From Gammaproteobacteria bacterium (GTDB lineage Bacteria > Pseudomonadota > Gammaproteobacteria > Steroidobacterales > XN24), in NCBI GenBank assembly GCA_024640085.1, contig JAHEFR010000020.1, positions 1-47,545 on the forward strand: a DNA stretch of 47,545 nucleotides. Direction: 5' to 3'. The translations under genes were made by a program, and so were the position numbers. The notes beneath the pieces were generated by a model. It searched no databases. It worked only from the letters and a program-made list of their open reading frames with translations, and was not told the origin of the DNA. Shown here piece after piece: positions 33,595 through 45,170 of this stretch. Position 1 is the first letter of the stretch, and the number at the start of each line of letters is the position of its first letter.

Positions 33595-33619
33595 AAGCCC
33601 CGCCTCGGCGGGGCTTTTT
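33595..33619 (+). terminator. Rho-independent terminator after the Bax-inhibitor gene
   Basis: A perfect 9-bp stem AAGCCCCGC/GCGGGGCTT with a CTCG tetraloop, running into five T (33615-33619). It lies 25 bp after the yccA-type stop and upstream of the MscS start at 33681. This argues against starting the MscS gene at the in-frame ATG near 33573. Confidence 0.9.
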
Positions 33620-33680
33620 CGTCTCTGGCAGACTCCGGTCTATACTGGCGCTGGTACCGATGTTGTCGCCGCCAAGAACC

Positions 33681-36074
33681 ATGAGAATCACCGGCACCCG
33701 CCTTGTCCTGCTCACCTCGCTGCTGATGGCGGCGACCGCCGTCACGCCCGCGTGGGCCCAGGTGGCAGTAGCACCACCACCCGAGCCCGGCGACGCGATT
33801 TCCAAACTGGAGAAGATGAGCCGGGACCTGCGCGACGTCGGTCTTGACGAGCGGGCCGTCGTAGCCATGAGGACCGAGGCCCAGCAATTCCGCAAGCAGG
33901 GCAAGGCGTGCGCCGAAGCCTACGAACCCCAGATCGAGCGCCTGCAAACGGAACTGAAGGTTTTTGGCGAGCCCGACCCCAACGAGGAGATCGACATCTG
34001 GGAGCGCCGGCGCCAGACCGCCGAGGGGCTTGCCCGGGTGCAGTCGGCCCAGTCCAACTGCCAGTTGCTCGAGATTCGGGCCCAGGACTTCGTCGACCTG
34101 GCGGACAAAGTCCTGAACAAGATGGCCGCCCAGAAGATGTGGAGCCGCGGCCCTTCCTTGCTGATCGAATTCCGCGTCGCCATCGACTCTCTCAAGGCGC
34201 TCCCCGACTTCACGCAACTGCACACTACCCTGGAAGGGCGATTCGACGTTTCGCCGGTGAGCATGCTCATCGTCGCCCTGCTGCTGGCTGGCCTGTCGGT
34301 GGGTCTGGGTCTGCGGATCAAGCAGCGATTCTACGACTGGGCCGAGCAAAACAATCTGGTGGAGGATCCGCCAACCCTCCGCTTCCTGATTCCTCGCCCG
34401 CCGGCGGAGAACGCCCCGCTGCTGATCGCCGGCCTGGTGCTCAGCCTGTACACCTATGCCGCCGCGAAGCAGCCGGATCTACAGCTTTTTGCGCTGAGGA
34501 TACCCCTCGGCCTGCTGCTGTTCGGGATGGGTGCGGTCCTGATCCGCTGGAGTACCAACCGGTTGTCCCCGGCAGCCAACGTGGATGGGCTGGCTCCAGA
34601 CAATATCCCGGCGCTCCGCAACCGGATGCGGGCGTCGCTGCTGGTGCTGGTGATCGGCTTCGTCCTGCTGGGCCCGAGCTGGCTCGGCGGCCCGCCTCCC
34701 CAGGCGATGCTGTTTCCGTACATCGTGCTTGGACTGGCGCTCATCGGCTGCCTCATGTCGATCCTGATCCTGGCGCGAAGGGTAGGTGGAGTCCGGCGGC
34801 GTTTCCGGATCGTCCGGCTGGGAACCTCTATCGCCCTGCTGGTCGCCGCCGGGGCGGCGCTCGTCGGTTACTACAATTTCGCCAACTACCTGTTGAAGGC
34901 CGTCCTGGTCACCATGCTCTCGGCGTTCTTCCTCTGGCTGTTGCTATGGACGACCGGCTCGGTGGCCGAGGCGGTAGCAAAGGGGGGCACCCGCTTCTCC
35001 CACCGTATCCGGACCTGGCTCGGCCTGTCGCCCACGGATCCGGAATCCGGCTTGGGGGCATACAACCTGGTAATCGACCTGACGCTGTGGGGTGCATTTA
35101 TCGTGCTCGTGGTCAATGCCTGGGATACGTCCGACAAATTCCCCGGCTACGTGGCCCGGATCTTTTCCGAAGGCTTCGACGTCGGCACCGTCCGCATCGT
35201 GCCGATGCACATCATCTACGGGCTGGTCGCCTTCGTCGGCATCCTGATCGCCACCGGGTGGGTGAAGCAGGCGGTGCAGAAACGCTATATCCGCCACACC
35301 CGTATGGACCGGGGCGCCCGTGATGCCCTGCTCAAGATCACGGGCTACGTGGGTTTCGTGCTCGCCGCGGTCATTGGCCTCAAACTGACGGGCATCAGTT
35401 TCGCGGGCCTGGCTATCGTTGCCGGCGCACTTTCCGTCGGTATCGGTTTTGGCCTGCAGAACATCGTCAACAATTTTGTCTCCGGCCTGATCCTGCTGTT
35501 CGAACGGCCCATCAAGAGCGGCGACTTCGTCACCGTCGGAGTGGTCGAGGGCACGGTGAAGGCCATCAGCATCCGATCCACGGAGATCGAGACCCAGGAT
35601 CGGCACAACGTCATCGTCCCCAACTCCGAGCTGGTGTCCCAACAGGTCACCAACTGGGTCCTGCACGATCCCATCGGCCGCCTGATCGTTCACGTCGGCG
35701 TGGCCTACGGCTCGGACGTGGAGAAGGTCCGGGAGGTCCTGGTGGAGGTGGCCAACAAGAGCGAATACGTGATCAATGACGGCGTCACCGCCCCCAAGCC
35801 GAAAGCGCTGTTCATGAACTTCGGTGACAGTTCGCTCAACTTCGAGCTGCGGGTGTGGATCACCCAGATCCGCCGCCGATACGATGCCACCAGTGATCTG
35901 CACTTCGCCATCGACAAGGCCTTCCGCGAGAACAACGTAGAGATCCCGTTCCCGCAACGGGACCTGCATGTGCGCAGCTGGTCCGAGCACGCGCGGCCAG
36001 GCGAACCGAGTCCCGGGTCCGCTTCGGCAGAGCAGCATTCCAAACCGGCAGATGACGGGAAACCCTCCGATTGA
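33681..36074 (+). CDS. Mechanosensitive ion channel, MscS family with DUF3772-type N-terminus
   Basis: A 797-residue protein. A signal peptide (VLLTSLLMAATAVTPAWA) is followed by a periplasmic helical domain (residues ~30-190), about ten transmembrane helices (~195-580), and the MscS core. The pore helix/TM3 region is GLAIVAGALSVGIGFGLQNI, followed by the beta domain LFERPIKSGDFVTVG and VPNSELVSQQVTNW, then a cytoplasmic alpha/beta end. The size and periplasmic domain place it with large MscS-like proteins such as MscK/MscM or DUF3772 members. Role: relief of turgor on osmotic downshock. The ATG at 33681 is chosen because it begins the signal peptide and lies after the terminator. Confidence 0.9.
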   Translation: MRITGTRLVLLTSLLMAATAVTPAWAQVAVAPPPEPGDAISKLEKMSRDLRDVGLDERAVVAMRTEAQQFRKQGKACAEAYEPQIERLQTELKVFGEPDPNEEIDIWERRRQTAEGLARVQSAQSNCQLLEIRAQDFVDLADKVLNKMAAQKMWSRGPSLLIEFRVAIDSLKALPDFTQLHTTLEGRFDVSPVSMLIVALLLAGLSVGLGLRIKQRFYDWAEQNNLVEDPPTLRFLIPRPPAENAPLLIAGLVLSLYTYAAAKQPDLQLFALRIPLGLLLFGMGAVLIRWSTNRLSPAANVDGLAPDNIPALRNRMRASLLVLVIGFVLLGPSWLGGPPPQAMLFPYIVLGLALIGCLMSILILARRVGGVRRRFRIVRLGTSIALLVAAGAALVGYYNFANYLLKAVLVTMLSAFFLWLLLWTTGSVAEAVAKGGTRFSHRIRTWLGLSPTDPESGLGAYNLVIDLTLWGAFIVLVVNAWDTSDKFPGYVARIFSEGFDVGTVRIVPMHIIYGLVAFVGILIATGWVKQAVQKRYIRHTRMDRGARDALLKITGYVGFVLAAVIGLKLTGISFAGLAIVAGALSVGIGFGLQNIVNNFVSGLILLFERPIKSGDFVTVGVVEGTVKAISIRSTEIETQDRHNVIVPNSELVSQQVTNWVLHDPIGRLIVHVGVAYGSDVEKVREVLVEVANKSEYVINDGVTAPKPKALFMNFGDSSLNFELRVWITQIRRRYDATSDLHFAIDKAFRENNVEIPFPQRDLHVRSWSEHARPGEPSPGSASAEQHSKPADDGKPSD

Positions 36075-36709
36075 GCTGGATCCTGCTCGGCGCCACCCTG
36101 GCTTTCGGGACGCTCCATATCCTTGCCGATTACCAGGGACGCTGGGTCCTGACGTATATCTACAAGCCCATGACCCTAGTGGCGATCGTCGGTCTGGTGC
36201 TGGTGGCCGGGGCGCCCGACGATCTCTACCGGTGGGGGGTACTCGGCGGCCTGCTCCTGTCCCTGGTGGGCGACGTCTTCCTGATGCTCAGGCCCGCCCG
36301 GTTCATCCCGGGCCTCTGTGCGTTCCTGCTCGCCCATCTCGCGTACGTGGCGGCCTTTGCCTCGCGGATCGATATGCTGGCCTGGCCGCCGGCTGTCGCC
36401 GCCATCCTGGCGGGGGCAGGAATGCTGGCGCTGCTCTGGCCCGGTCTGGGCAGGCTCAGGTGGCCGGTGACCCTCTATGTGGCGGCGATCGCGGCCATGG
36501 TGGCAACTTCCGTCTCGGCCGCCACGGCCATGCCAGATCCGGGGCGTCTGGCGGCCGCCGCCGGCGCCGCGTTGTTCCTGGGGTCCGACGCGTGCCTCGG
36601 CTATGCGCGCTTTCGCCGGCGCTTCCCGGCCGCCCAGGGTCTCATCCTCGGCAGCTACTATTGCGCCCAGGCACTCATCGCCCTGTCCGCTGGCGCCCTC
36701 TACGCGTAA
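36071..36709 (+). CDS. YhhN-family membrane protein (lysoplasmalogenase-like)
   Basis: A 212-residue protein with about eight helices. Family blocks are YIYKPMTLVAIV, LLLSLVGDVFLML (conserved Gly-Asp), FLLAHLAYVAAF and FLGSDACLGYARFR. Vertebrate members hydrolyse the vinyl-ether bond of lysoplasmalogens; in bacteria the role is unknown. The start is TTG at 36071, overlapping the MscS stop (TTGA), so translation is probably coupled to the channel gene. Confidence 0.88.
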   Translation: MSWILLGATLAFGTLHILADYQGRWVLTYIYKPMTLVAIVGLVLVAGAPDDLYRWGVLGGLLLSLVGDVFLMLRPARFIPGLCAFLLAHLAYVAAFASRIDMLAWPPAVAAILAGAGMLALLWPGLGRLRWPVTLYVAAIAAMVATSVSAATAMPDPGRLAAAAGAALFLGSDACLGYARFRRRFPAAQGLILGSYYCAQALIALSAGALYA

Positions 36710-36827
36710 ATCACGCAGCCTCTGGCATCGGCATGTGCTAAAACAGGCTTGGTAGTCCGATGATCGTCGGGAGCCTGCCCGATGGCGTCCCCGATCAGGG
36801 GCTCCCGTGCACAGTGGAGAGTTCATC

Positions 36828-37079
36828 ATGGCAACGATTCTGATCCGTAACCTTCCCGACCGGGTGGATGACGCGAGGCTCACCGAGCTGCTGGGCGGGC
36901 CGGAAAGGGTCGCGTCGATCGAGATCAAGGAAGATCCGAATCCTGCCACCAGCCTGCGCCAGGCCATCGTCTCGCTCAACATGACACCGTTCGAAGCTGA
37001 GCGGATCGCCACCAAGTACCAGGGGATGATCATCGAGGGCCGTCCGATCAGGATCTCGGTCATTCACCTCATGGCCTGA
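36828..37079 (+). CDS. Small RRM-like protein
   Basis: An 83-residue protein resembling a single RNA-recognition motif. Strand 1 reads TILIRNLPD (RNP2-like), the central strand RQAIVSLNM stands where RNP1 would be but lacks the aromatic residues, and the end AERIATKYQGMIIEGRPIRISV matches the last helix and strand of an RRM. Nucleic-acid binding is therefore possible but unproven. ATG at 36828 has GGAGAG 8 nt upstream. It lies between the YhhN gene and the CBS gene, with gaps of 118 bp and 56 bp. Confidence 0.65.
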   Translation: MATILIRNLPDRVDDARLTELLGGPERVASIEIKEDPNPATSLRQAIVSLNMTPFEAERIATKYQGMIIEGRPIRISVIHLMA

Positions 37080-37135
37080 ATGCGCGTGGTTTCCTGGCTG
37101 GACCCGGTACTGGTACCCTCCCCCTGACAACGATC

Positions 37136-37570
37136 ATGAGCAAAATCCCCAGGATAAAGTCGGTCATGACGCCCTTCCCCCACTGGGTGGACTCGGGGGA
37201 ACCGCTGTTGACCGCGCGGGACATGATGCAACAGTTCCACGTACGTCATCTGCCCGTGAAGGAGAACGGGGAACTGGTCAGCGTCATCACCGACCGGGAC
37301 CTGAAGTTCGTCATGGACTCGAAGCTGGGCCTGCCTCCCCGGGAGGCCATGCTGGTCCGGGACCTATGCGTCTATGCCACCTACGTGGTGGATCTGGAGA
37401 CCCCGCTGTCCGAAGTACTGGTGACGATGGCGGAGCGCCGCATCGGATCAGCGCTGGTCACTCGCCACGGGCATCTTTGCGGGATATTCACCGCAACCGA
37501 CGCCTGCCGGGAGTACGGCGAATTGCTGCAGAAACAGGAAGGAACCCCGGGCGATCCCGAGGCCGCGTGA
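37136..37570 (+). CDS. Two-CBS-domain protein
   Basis: A 144-residue protein made of a CBS pair. CBS1 covers residues ~8-65 (VMTPFPHWVDSGEPLLTARD, HVRHLPVKENGELVSVITDR). CBS2 covers ~80-130 (TYVVDLETPLSEVLVTMAER, RIGSALVTRHGHLCGIFTATD). Each repeat ends in the G-(I/V)-(I/F)-T-x-x-D pattern that contacts adenosyl ligands. There is no attached effector domain, so it may be a stand-alone nucleotide sensor. It converges on serS with an 11-bp gap. Confidence 0.9.
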   Translation: MSKIPRIKSVMTPFPHWVDSGEPLLTARDMMQQFHVRHLPVKENGELVSVITDRDLKFVMDSKLGLPPREAMLVRDLCVYATYVVDLETPLSEVLVTMAERRIGSALVTRHGHLCGIFTATDACREYGELLQKQEGTPGDPEAA

Positions 37571-37580
37571 GCGGCCTTCC

Positions 37581-38933
<1,353 letters not shown>

Positions 38934-40304
38934 TCAATCATCGTGGCCGGATTTCGCGTTTCCACGGGCGGAGCCCGAGGCTTCCCTGTCGAGCTTGCGC
39001 AGATGCTCCAGCTTCTCGGCGATGCGAATTTCCAGCCCGCGGGGCACGGGATGATAATACGTGACCGGCGCCATGTCGTCGGGGAAGTAGGTTTCGCCGG
39101 CGGCGAACGCGCCACTCTCCTCGTGGGCGTAACGGTAGCCTTTGCCGTAACCGAGTTGTTTCATAAGGCGGGTCGGGGCATTGCGAAGATGCATCGGGAC
39201 CTCCAGAGAGCCCTTTTCGTGGACATCCGCCATCGCCGCCTTATACGCGGAATAGACTGCATTGCTCTTCGGAGCACAGGCAAGGTAGACCACGGCCTGT
39301 GCGATAGCCAGATCACCCTCCGGGGAGCCCAGCCGCAGGAAGGCGTCCCACGCATCCAGCGTCAGTGCTACGGCCCGCGGGTCTGCATTGCCGATATCCT
39401 CGCTGGCCATGCGAACAACACGCCGGGCCACGTAAACCGGATCGCACCCGCCGTCCAGCATCCGACAGAGCCAGTAAAGAGCGGCGTCGGGATTGGATCC
39501 GCGCACCGCCTTGTGCAGCGCCGATATCTGGTCGAAAAAATCCTCGCCGCGTTTGTCGAAACGTCGCCGTGCGCCTCCCAGCACGTCCGCCAGGGCCGTT
39601 TCGGGAACCCGGAGCCCATCGGGCCGGCTCTCGGCCAGTTCGGCGCACAACTCCAGGAACCCCAGGGCCCGCCGCCCATCCCCGTCTGCTGCCGCCGCCA
39701 TCATTTCCAGCTGGATCTCATCCAGTTGCAACCCCAGGCGACCCATTCCTCGCGAGGAATCCTCCAGCGCGCGGCGTAATAACAGTACGATCTCCTTGTC
39801 CTCCAGCCGCTTGAGGACATAGACCCGGGCGCGGGACAGGAGCGCCTTGTTGAGCTCGAAAGAAGGATTTTCGGTGGTCGCGCCGATGAACACCAAGGTG
39901 CCGTCCTCGACATAAGGGAGGAAGGCATCCTGCTGGGCCTTGTTGAATCGATGCACCTCGTCGAGGAACAGCACCGTCCGCCGCCCTTCCAGATCTCGCA
40001 CTCCCCTTGCGGCCTCCACCGCGGCCCGGATGTCCTTGACTCCGGCCATCACGGCCGACAGGGCGATAAACCGCGCGTTGCAGCGGACGCTCATGATCCG
40101 GGCCAAGGTCGTCTTGCCCGTGCCCGGCGGTCCCCACAACACCATGGAGTGCAGCGATCCGCCCTCGACCAGCAGCCTCAACGGCTTGCCGGGCGCCAGC
40201 AGGTGCGCCTGGCCCACGAAACCCTCCAGGGAGTCCGGGCGCATGCGGTCGGCGAGCGGACGCGGGTCGTCGTCGCGGGGGTCGTCAGGTTCGGGGATGG
40301 TCAC
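38934..40304 (-). CDS. rarA: Replication-associated recombination protein RarA (MgsA)
   Basis: A 456-residue AAA+ ATPase of the clamp-loader clade. Walker A is GPPGTGKTTLARIM (residue ~57 on), Walker B FLDEVHRFNKAQQDAFLP, sensor 1 GATTENPSFELN. The C-terminal tetramerisation part has GSNPDAALYWLCRMLDGG, ARRVVRMASEDIGNADPRA and YYHPVPRG, typical of RarA. It acts at stalled replication forks. The GTG at 40304 is preferred: it starts just past the VanZ-like stop, and the longer open frame upstream (to 40406) is inside that gene. The 54-bp gap to serS matches the E. coli order. Confidence 0.95.
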   Translation of the reverse strand: MTIPEPDDPRDDDPRPLADRMRPDSLEGFVGQAHLLAPGKPLRLLVEGGSLHSMVLWGPPGTGKTTLARIMSVRCNARFIALSAVMAGVKDIRAAVEAARGVRDLEGRRTVLFLDEVHRFNKAQQDAFLPYVEDGTLVFIGATTENPSFELNKALLSRARVYVLKRLEDKEIVLLLRRALEDSSRGMGRLGLQLDEIQLEMMAAAADGDGRRALGFLELCAELAESRPDGLRVPETALADVLGGARRRFDKRGEDFFDQISALHKAVRGSNPDAALYWLCRMLDGGCDPVYVARRVVRMASEDIGNADPRAVALTLDAWDAFLRLGSPEGDLAIAQAVVYLACAPKSNAVYSAYKAAMADVHEKGSLEVPMHLRNAPTRLMKQLGYGKGYRYAHEESGAFAAGETYFPDDMAPVTYYHPVPRGLEIRIAEKLEHLRKLDREASGSARGNAKSGHDD

Positions 40305-40305
40305 G

Positions 40306-40644
40306 TCAGCGATCTGCACCTGCCAGAGACTCGACCTTAGCACACCAGTTACCGAGCCCGGCGGTCGCCAGGACCAGCGCCGCGAGGATCCCCGCCGTGT
40401 TGGCAAACAGGTCGGCCAGCTCGGCGGAGCGGGTGGCGGTGAGCGCCTGCAGACCCTCCAGCGATGCGCCTAAAGCGAACACGCCCACGCCAATAGCGTA
40501 GCGGGATCGATTCCGGTACGCGCCACAGAACCACAGGGTCAATATGGCGTAGGTGATCCCGTGCTCGAACTTGTCGGACAATCCGACGTCGGGGAGCGCT
40601 GATACGGGAGACAGGGAAGCGACAGCTACGAACATGACCTGCAC
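40306..40644 (-). CDS. VanZ-family membrane protein
   Basis: A 112-residue protein with three or four helices. The family pattern is VASLSPVSALPDVGLSDKFEHGITYAILTLWF (Asp-Lys-x-x-H), followed by ASLEGLQALTATRSAELADLFANTAGI (Glu, Gln and Asp-x-x-x-N positions conserved in VanZ-like proteins). GTG at 40644 and ATG at 40635 are the usable starts; VanZ-like sequence (RLWRITGW) continues upstream in frame without ATG, GTG or TTG, so a CTG start is possible. It sits between lolA and rarA. Function unknown. Confidence 0.8.
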   Translation of the reverse strand: MQVMFVAVASLSPVSALPDVGLSDKFEHGITYAILTLWFCGAYRNRSRYAIGVGVFALGASLEGLQALTATRSAELADLFANTAGILAALVLATAGLGNWCAKVESLAGADR

Positions 40645-40700
40645 CCAGCCAGTGATCCGCCACAGCCTGGACCAGCGCAGGGGCCGGTCGCCGGGCGGGT

Positions 40701-41339
40701 TCAGAGTTCGTCTCCCTGGCCGATCACATCGGCCCCGTCGGGCGGCACGAAGACGAACAGCGAATCGTCCAGGTCCGCGTCCCTCTCCAGGTTGAATAGT
40801 TCGATCCGCGTCATCTGGCCCAGCGAGTCCTTGAGCTCCATACGGCTCAGCGATCCCTCGTCGAGACCGATCCTGAGAGACTCGAATTCCGGGCTGCCTG
40901 CGAGGGGTCTGAGCTCAACCCAGTCGAGTCCATCTTTTTCGTAGCTGTCGATCACTTCGAAGGTCTCGTCGAGACTGGCCTGGCCGCTGAGCAACATCGC
41001 TGGTGTACCGCGAAGGGTATCGTCGATAGGCCGCACGGTGACCTGCTCCAGATCCTGGTCGTACATCCAGACCCTGTCACCGTCGCAAACAGCTAGCTGG
41101 CCCTCCGGGACCGTGTACTCCCAGCGGAAACGGCCGGGTCGTTTGATCATCAGGACCCCATCGCTAACCTGGGCAGCCTCCGAGTCCGTTGTGTAGAGGG
41201 ATTGCTGGAAGTCCGCCCTGAGGGCGGTCGGGTCGTCGAGAAAGCGCCGCAGTTCGTCGGCCCCGTCACCGGGCTGGCCCAGGACCGGCGTGGCCGCGAG
41301 CAGGAGCGACAGGCATCCGAGGATGATGGGACGGATCAT
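40701..41339 (-). CDS. lolA: Outer-membrane lipoprotein carrier protein LolA
   Basis: A 212-residue periplasmic chaperone with a signal peptide (IILGCLSLLLAATPVLGQ). The LolA half-barrel is recognised by LRADFQQSLYT, GVLMIKRPGRFRWEYTVPEGQLAVCDGDRVWMYD and LEQVTVRPIDD near the middle. It carries lipoproteins from LolCDE to LolB. ATG at 41339 has GGAGA about 9 nt upstream. It lies 16 bp downstream of ftsK as in E. coli, and is followed by the VanZ-like gene. Confidence 0.95.
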   Translation of the reverse strand: MIRPIILGCLSLLLAATPVLGQPGDGADELRRFLDDPTALRADFQQSLYTTDSEAAQVSDGVLMIKRPGRFRWEYTVPEGQLAVCDGDRVWMYDQDLEQVTVRPIDDTLRGTPAMLLSGQASLDETFEVIDSYEKDGLDWVELRPLAGSPEFESLRIGLDEGSLSRMELKDSLGQMTRIELFNLERDADLDDSLFVFVPPDGADVIGQGDEL

Positions 41340-41355
41340 TGGGCGTCTCCGGGAG

Positions 41356-43665
41356 CTAGTCCTCGGGCGGCGGCGGAACCAGGACCTCGCGGGAGCCGTT
41401 GGCCTCCAGGGGCCCCACGATGCCGGCCTCCTCCATGGCCTCTACCATTCGCGCCGCACGGTTGTAGCCGATCTTGAGGCGTCGCTGGACGCCGGAGATG
41501 GAAGCCTTGCGGGTCTCGGTCACGATCCGAACCGCCTCGTCATAAAGCAGATCCTGCTCCGCATCCGTGGCGGCATGCTGAGCCACTTCCGAGGCGAGTA
41601 CGGGGATGCCGGGTCCTTCGAGGACTTCATCCAGGTAGACCGGGGGTCCGGCGCTGCGCAGATGCGCCACCACCCGATGAACCTCCTGGTCGGACACGAA
41701 CGCGCCGTGGACCCGTTGCGGTACCGAGGTCCCGGGAGGCAGGAACAGCATGTCGCCGTGCCCAAGGAGGGTCTCGGCGCCCATCTGGTCCAGGATGGTC
41801 CTGGAATCCACCCGGGAGGAAACCTGGAAGGCTATCCTCGACGGGATATTCGCCTTGATCAGCCCGGTGATTACATCCACCGACGGGCGCTGGGTCGCGA
41901 GCACCAGGTGGATCCCCGACGCTCTGGCTTTCTGGGCCAGCCTCGCGATCAACTCCTCGACCTTCTTGCCGACCACCATCATCATGTCGGCCAGCTCGTC
42001 CACGACGACCACCACGAACGGCAGAGTGGTGAGTTCCGGTGGCTGGGGCGGCTCCTCTCCCGCATACAGTTCGGGCGTCACGAACGTGGGATCGAGGATA
42101 GGCTTACCGCGGGCGACAGCTTCCTGGATTTTGCGATTGAAACCGCCGATGTTACGCACGCCGAGGGCCGCCATGAGACGGTATCGCCGCTCCATCTCCG
42201 CCACGCACCAGCGCAAGGCGTTAGCGGCCTCCTTCATGTCGGTGACAACCGGGGCCAGCAGGTGCGGGATGCCCTCGTAAACCGACAACTCCAGCATCTT
42301 CGGATCCACCATGATCAGGCGGACATGCTCCGGCGTGGCCTTGTACAGCAAACTGAGGACCATGGCGTTGATCGCCACGGACTTGCCGGATCCGGTTGTG
42401 CCCGCGATCAACAGATGCGGCATCCGGGACAGGTCCGCCACCACCGGCTGCCCGCCGATATCCTTGCCCAGAGCCAGTGCGAGCGGCGAGCGCATGTCGT
42501 CGTAGGTGCGGGACTTGAGGATCTCCCCCAGCGTCACCAGTTCCCGGACCTCGTTGGGAATCTCCAGGCCCACCACCGACTTGCCGGGGATGACCTCCAC
42601 CACCCGCACGCTGATAGACGACAGCGCCCGGGCCAGGTCCTTGGACAGGTTGCTGATCTGACTGACCTTGACTCCCGGCGCCGGCTGAAGCTCAAACCGG
42701 GTCACTACCGGGCCAGGGTGCACCGAGACCACCTCGACCTCGACACCGAAGTCCCGGAGCTTGAGCTCGACCAGCCGCGACATGGCGTCCAGGGCTTCCT
42801 CGGAATAGACCGCGACTCGATCCGGCGGCTCGTCCAACAGCGACAGCGGCGGTACCTCTGTGGCGGCGGGGGGCTCGAACAGCGGTACCTGCCGCTCTTT
42901 CTCGACACGTTCGCTCTTTTCCAGGACCTGCATGACCGGTTCGATCTTGGGTGGTGTCCGTGTCGCCGTCTTCTGGCGATGTTTCCTGACTTCCTCTCGC
43001 CTGGCCTGGGCCACGCGGCGGCCCTGGACTATATCCCGGGCCCTGCCGATACGTTCCCGTGCCCAGGAGATCGAGCCCAGGGTGGAGTGGCCGATGCGAT
43101 CCATCATCGCCAGCCAGGACACACCGATAAAAAGGGAGACGCCGGCGAGCCACATGGCAAGTAGCAGCAAGGTGGCACCCAGGAAACTGAGGGCTCCCGC
43201 AAGCCCGCCTCCGACATTGGATCCCAGTACCCCGCCGGCCGTATCAGGCAGTCCCTCCGGCGAGAAGTGAAGGGTGGCGAGACCGCAGCTCGTCGCCAGG
43301 GTGACGAGGAACCCTGCCAGTCGCATGGCGAGTTCCCGACGGCCGACGCTGGGATCGGCGCCGCGGAAATGGAACAGGATCCAGCCCGCATACGCCAGCA
43401 TCAGGGGAAACAGGTAGGCGGGTCTGCCGAACAGCAGATAGAAGACGTCCGCCAGGTACGCGCCAACCGGTCCGATGGCATTGACCACGTTTCCATCACG
43501 GCCCGTGTACGAGAACCCGGGATCGCCCGGATTGTAAGAAAGCAATGCCGCCAGCAGAATGAGGGCAATGGCGCCGAACACCCACAGGGCGCCTTCCCGC
43601 AAGGCCCGGCTGACGGACAATCCCAGGATGGTGCCTCTGGGATGGGCTTCAGTTGCTCTGGCCAA
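41356..43665 (-). CDS. ftsK: DNA translocase FtsK
   Basis: A 769-residue protein. Four or so N-terminal transmembrane helices (residues ~25-180) anchor it at the septum, and a short basic linker follows (~190-270). The motor domain carries Walker [15 protein letters not shown] (residue ~420) and Walker [16 protein letters not shown]. The C-terminal winged-helix gamma domain ([20 protein letters not shown]) reads polar KOPS sequences. Its linker is short compared with the E. coli protein, as in SpoIIIE-like versions. The start codon is TTG at 43665. It coordinates chromosome segregation with division and heads the lolA-rarA-serS run. Confidence 0.97.
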   Translation of the reverse strand: MARATEAHPRGTILGLSVSRALREGALWVFGAIALILLAALLSYNPGDPGFSYTGRDGNVVNAIGPVGAYLADVFYLLFGRPAYLFPLMLAYAGWILFHFRGADPSVGRRELAMRLAGFLVTLATSCGLATLHFSPEGLPDTAGGVLGSNVGGGLAGALSFLGATLLLLAMWLAGVSLFIGVSWLAMMDRIGHSTLGSISWARERIGRARDIVQGRRVAQARREEVRKHRQKTATRTPPKIEPVMQVLEKSERVEKERQVPLFEPPAATEVPPLSLLDEPPDRVAVYSEEALDAMSRLVELKLRDFGVEVEVVSVHPGPVVTRFELQPAPGVKVSQISNLSKDLARALSSISVRVVEVIPGKSVVGLEIPNEVRELVTLGEILKSRTYDDMRSPLALALGKDIGGQPVVADLSRMPHLLIAGTTGSGKSVAINAMVLSLLYKATPEHVRLIMVDPKMLELSVYEGIPHLLAPVVTDMKEAANALRWCVAEMERRYRLMAALGVRNIGGFNRKIQEAVARGKPILDPTFVTPELYAGEEPPQPPELTTLPFVVVVVDELADMMMVVGKKVEELIARLAQKARASGIHLVLATQRPSVDVITGLIKANIPSRIAFQVSSRVDSRTILDQMGAETLLGHGDMLFLPPGTSVPQRVHGAFVSDQEVHRVVAHLRSAGPPVYLDEVLEGPGIPVLASEVAQHAATDAEQDLLYDEAVRIVTETRKASISGVQRRLKIGYNRAARMVEAMEEAGIVGPLEANGSREVLVPPPPED

Positions 43666-44968
<1,303 letters not shown>

Positions 44969-44978
44969 AAACCCGCAC

Positions 44979-45002
44979 GACCGTCCGTCCGCACGGACGG
45001 TC
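44979..45002 (+). repeat. Perfect 10-bp hairpin after trxB, no T-run
   Basis: GACCGTCCGT, loop CCGC, then ACGGACGGTC. It starts 10 nt after the trxB stop. No T tract follows, so it is not a standard intrinsic terminator. It sits where the N-terminus of the FemAB-like protein should begin. It may affect transcript end, stability or start access. Confidence 0.7.
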
Positions 45003-45170
45003 AAGGTCCTCGGATCCATAGGGGAAACGGATCCGGGGGCATGGAACAGCCTGTCGCGTGACGGTAATCCATTCCTGAGCCATGAATATCTCGCCGCACT
45101 GGAGAGCAGTGGCAGTGCCGCGCCGGAGACCGGCTGGGAGCCGCGACACCTGGTCCTCTGCGAGCGCGGT

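Noticed and set aside
33186-36038. Long open frames on the minus strand opposite the Bax-inhibitor and MscS genes (33186-34349 and 34944-36038)
   Set aside because: Composition is His/Asp/Gln-rich and low in structure. They mirror well-supported genes on the other strand.
41290-43164. Long open frame (624 codons) on the plus strand opposite ftsK
   Set aside because: It is antisense to a clear ftsK gene, is His/Arg/Gln-rich with no domain, and reflects the GC-rich codon pattern of the real gene.
44979-45002. trxB intrinsic terminator
   Set aside because: The hairpin is perfect, but no T-run follows and the next gene's frame seems to pass through it. It is listed as a hairpin only.
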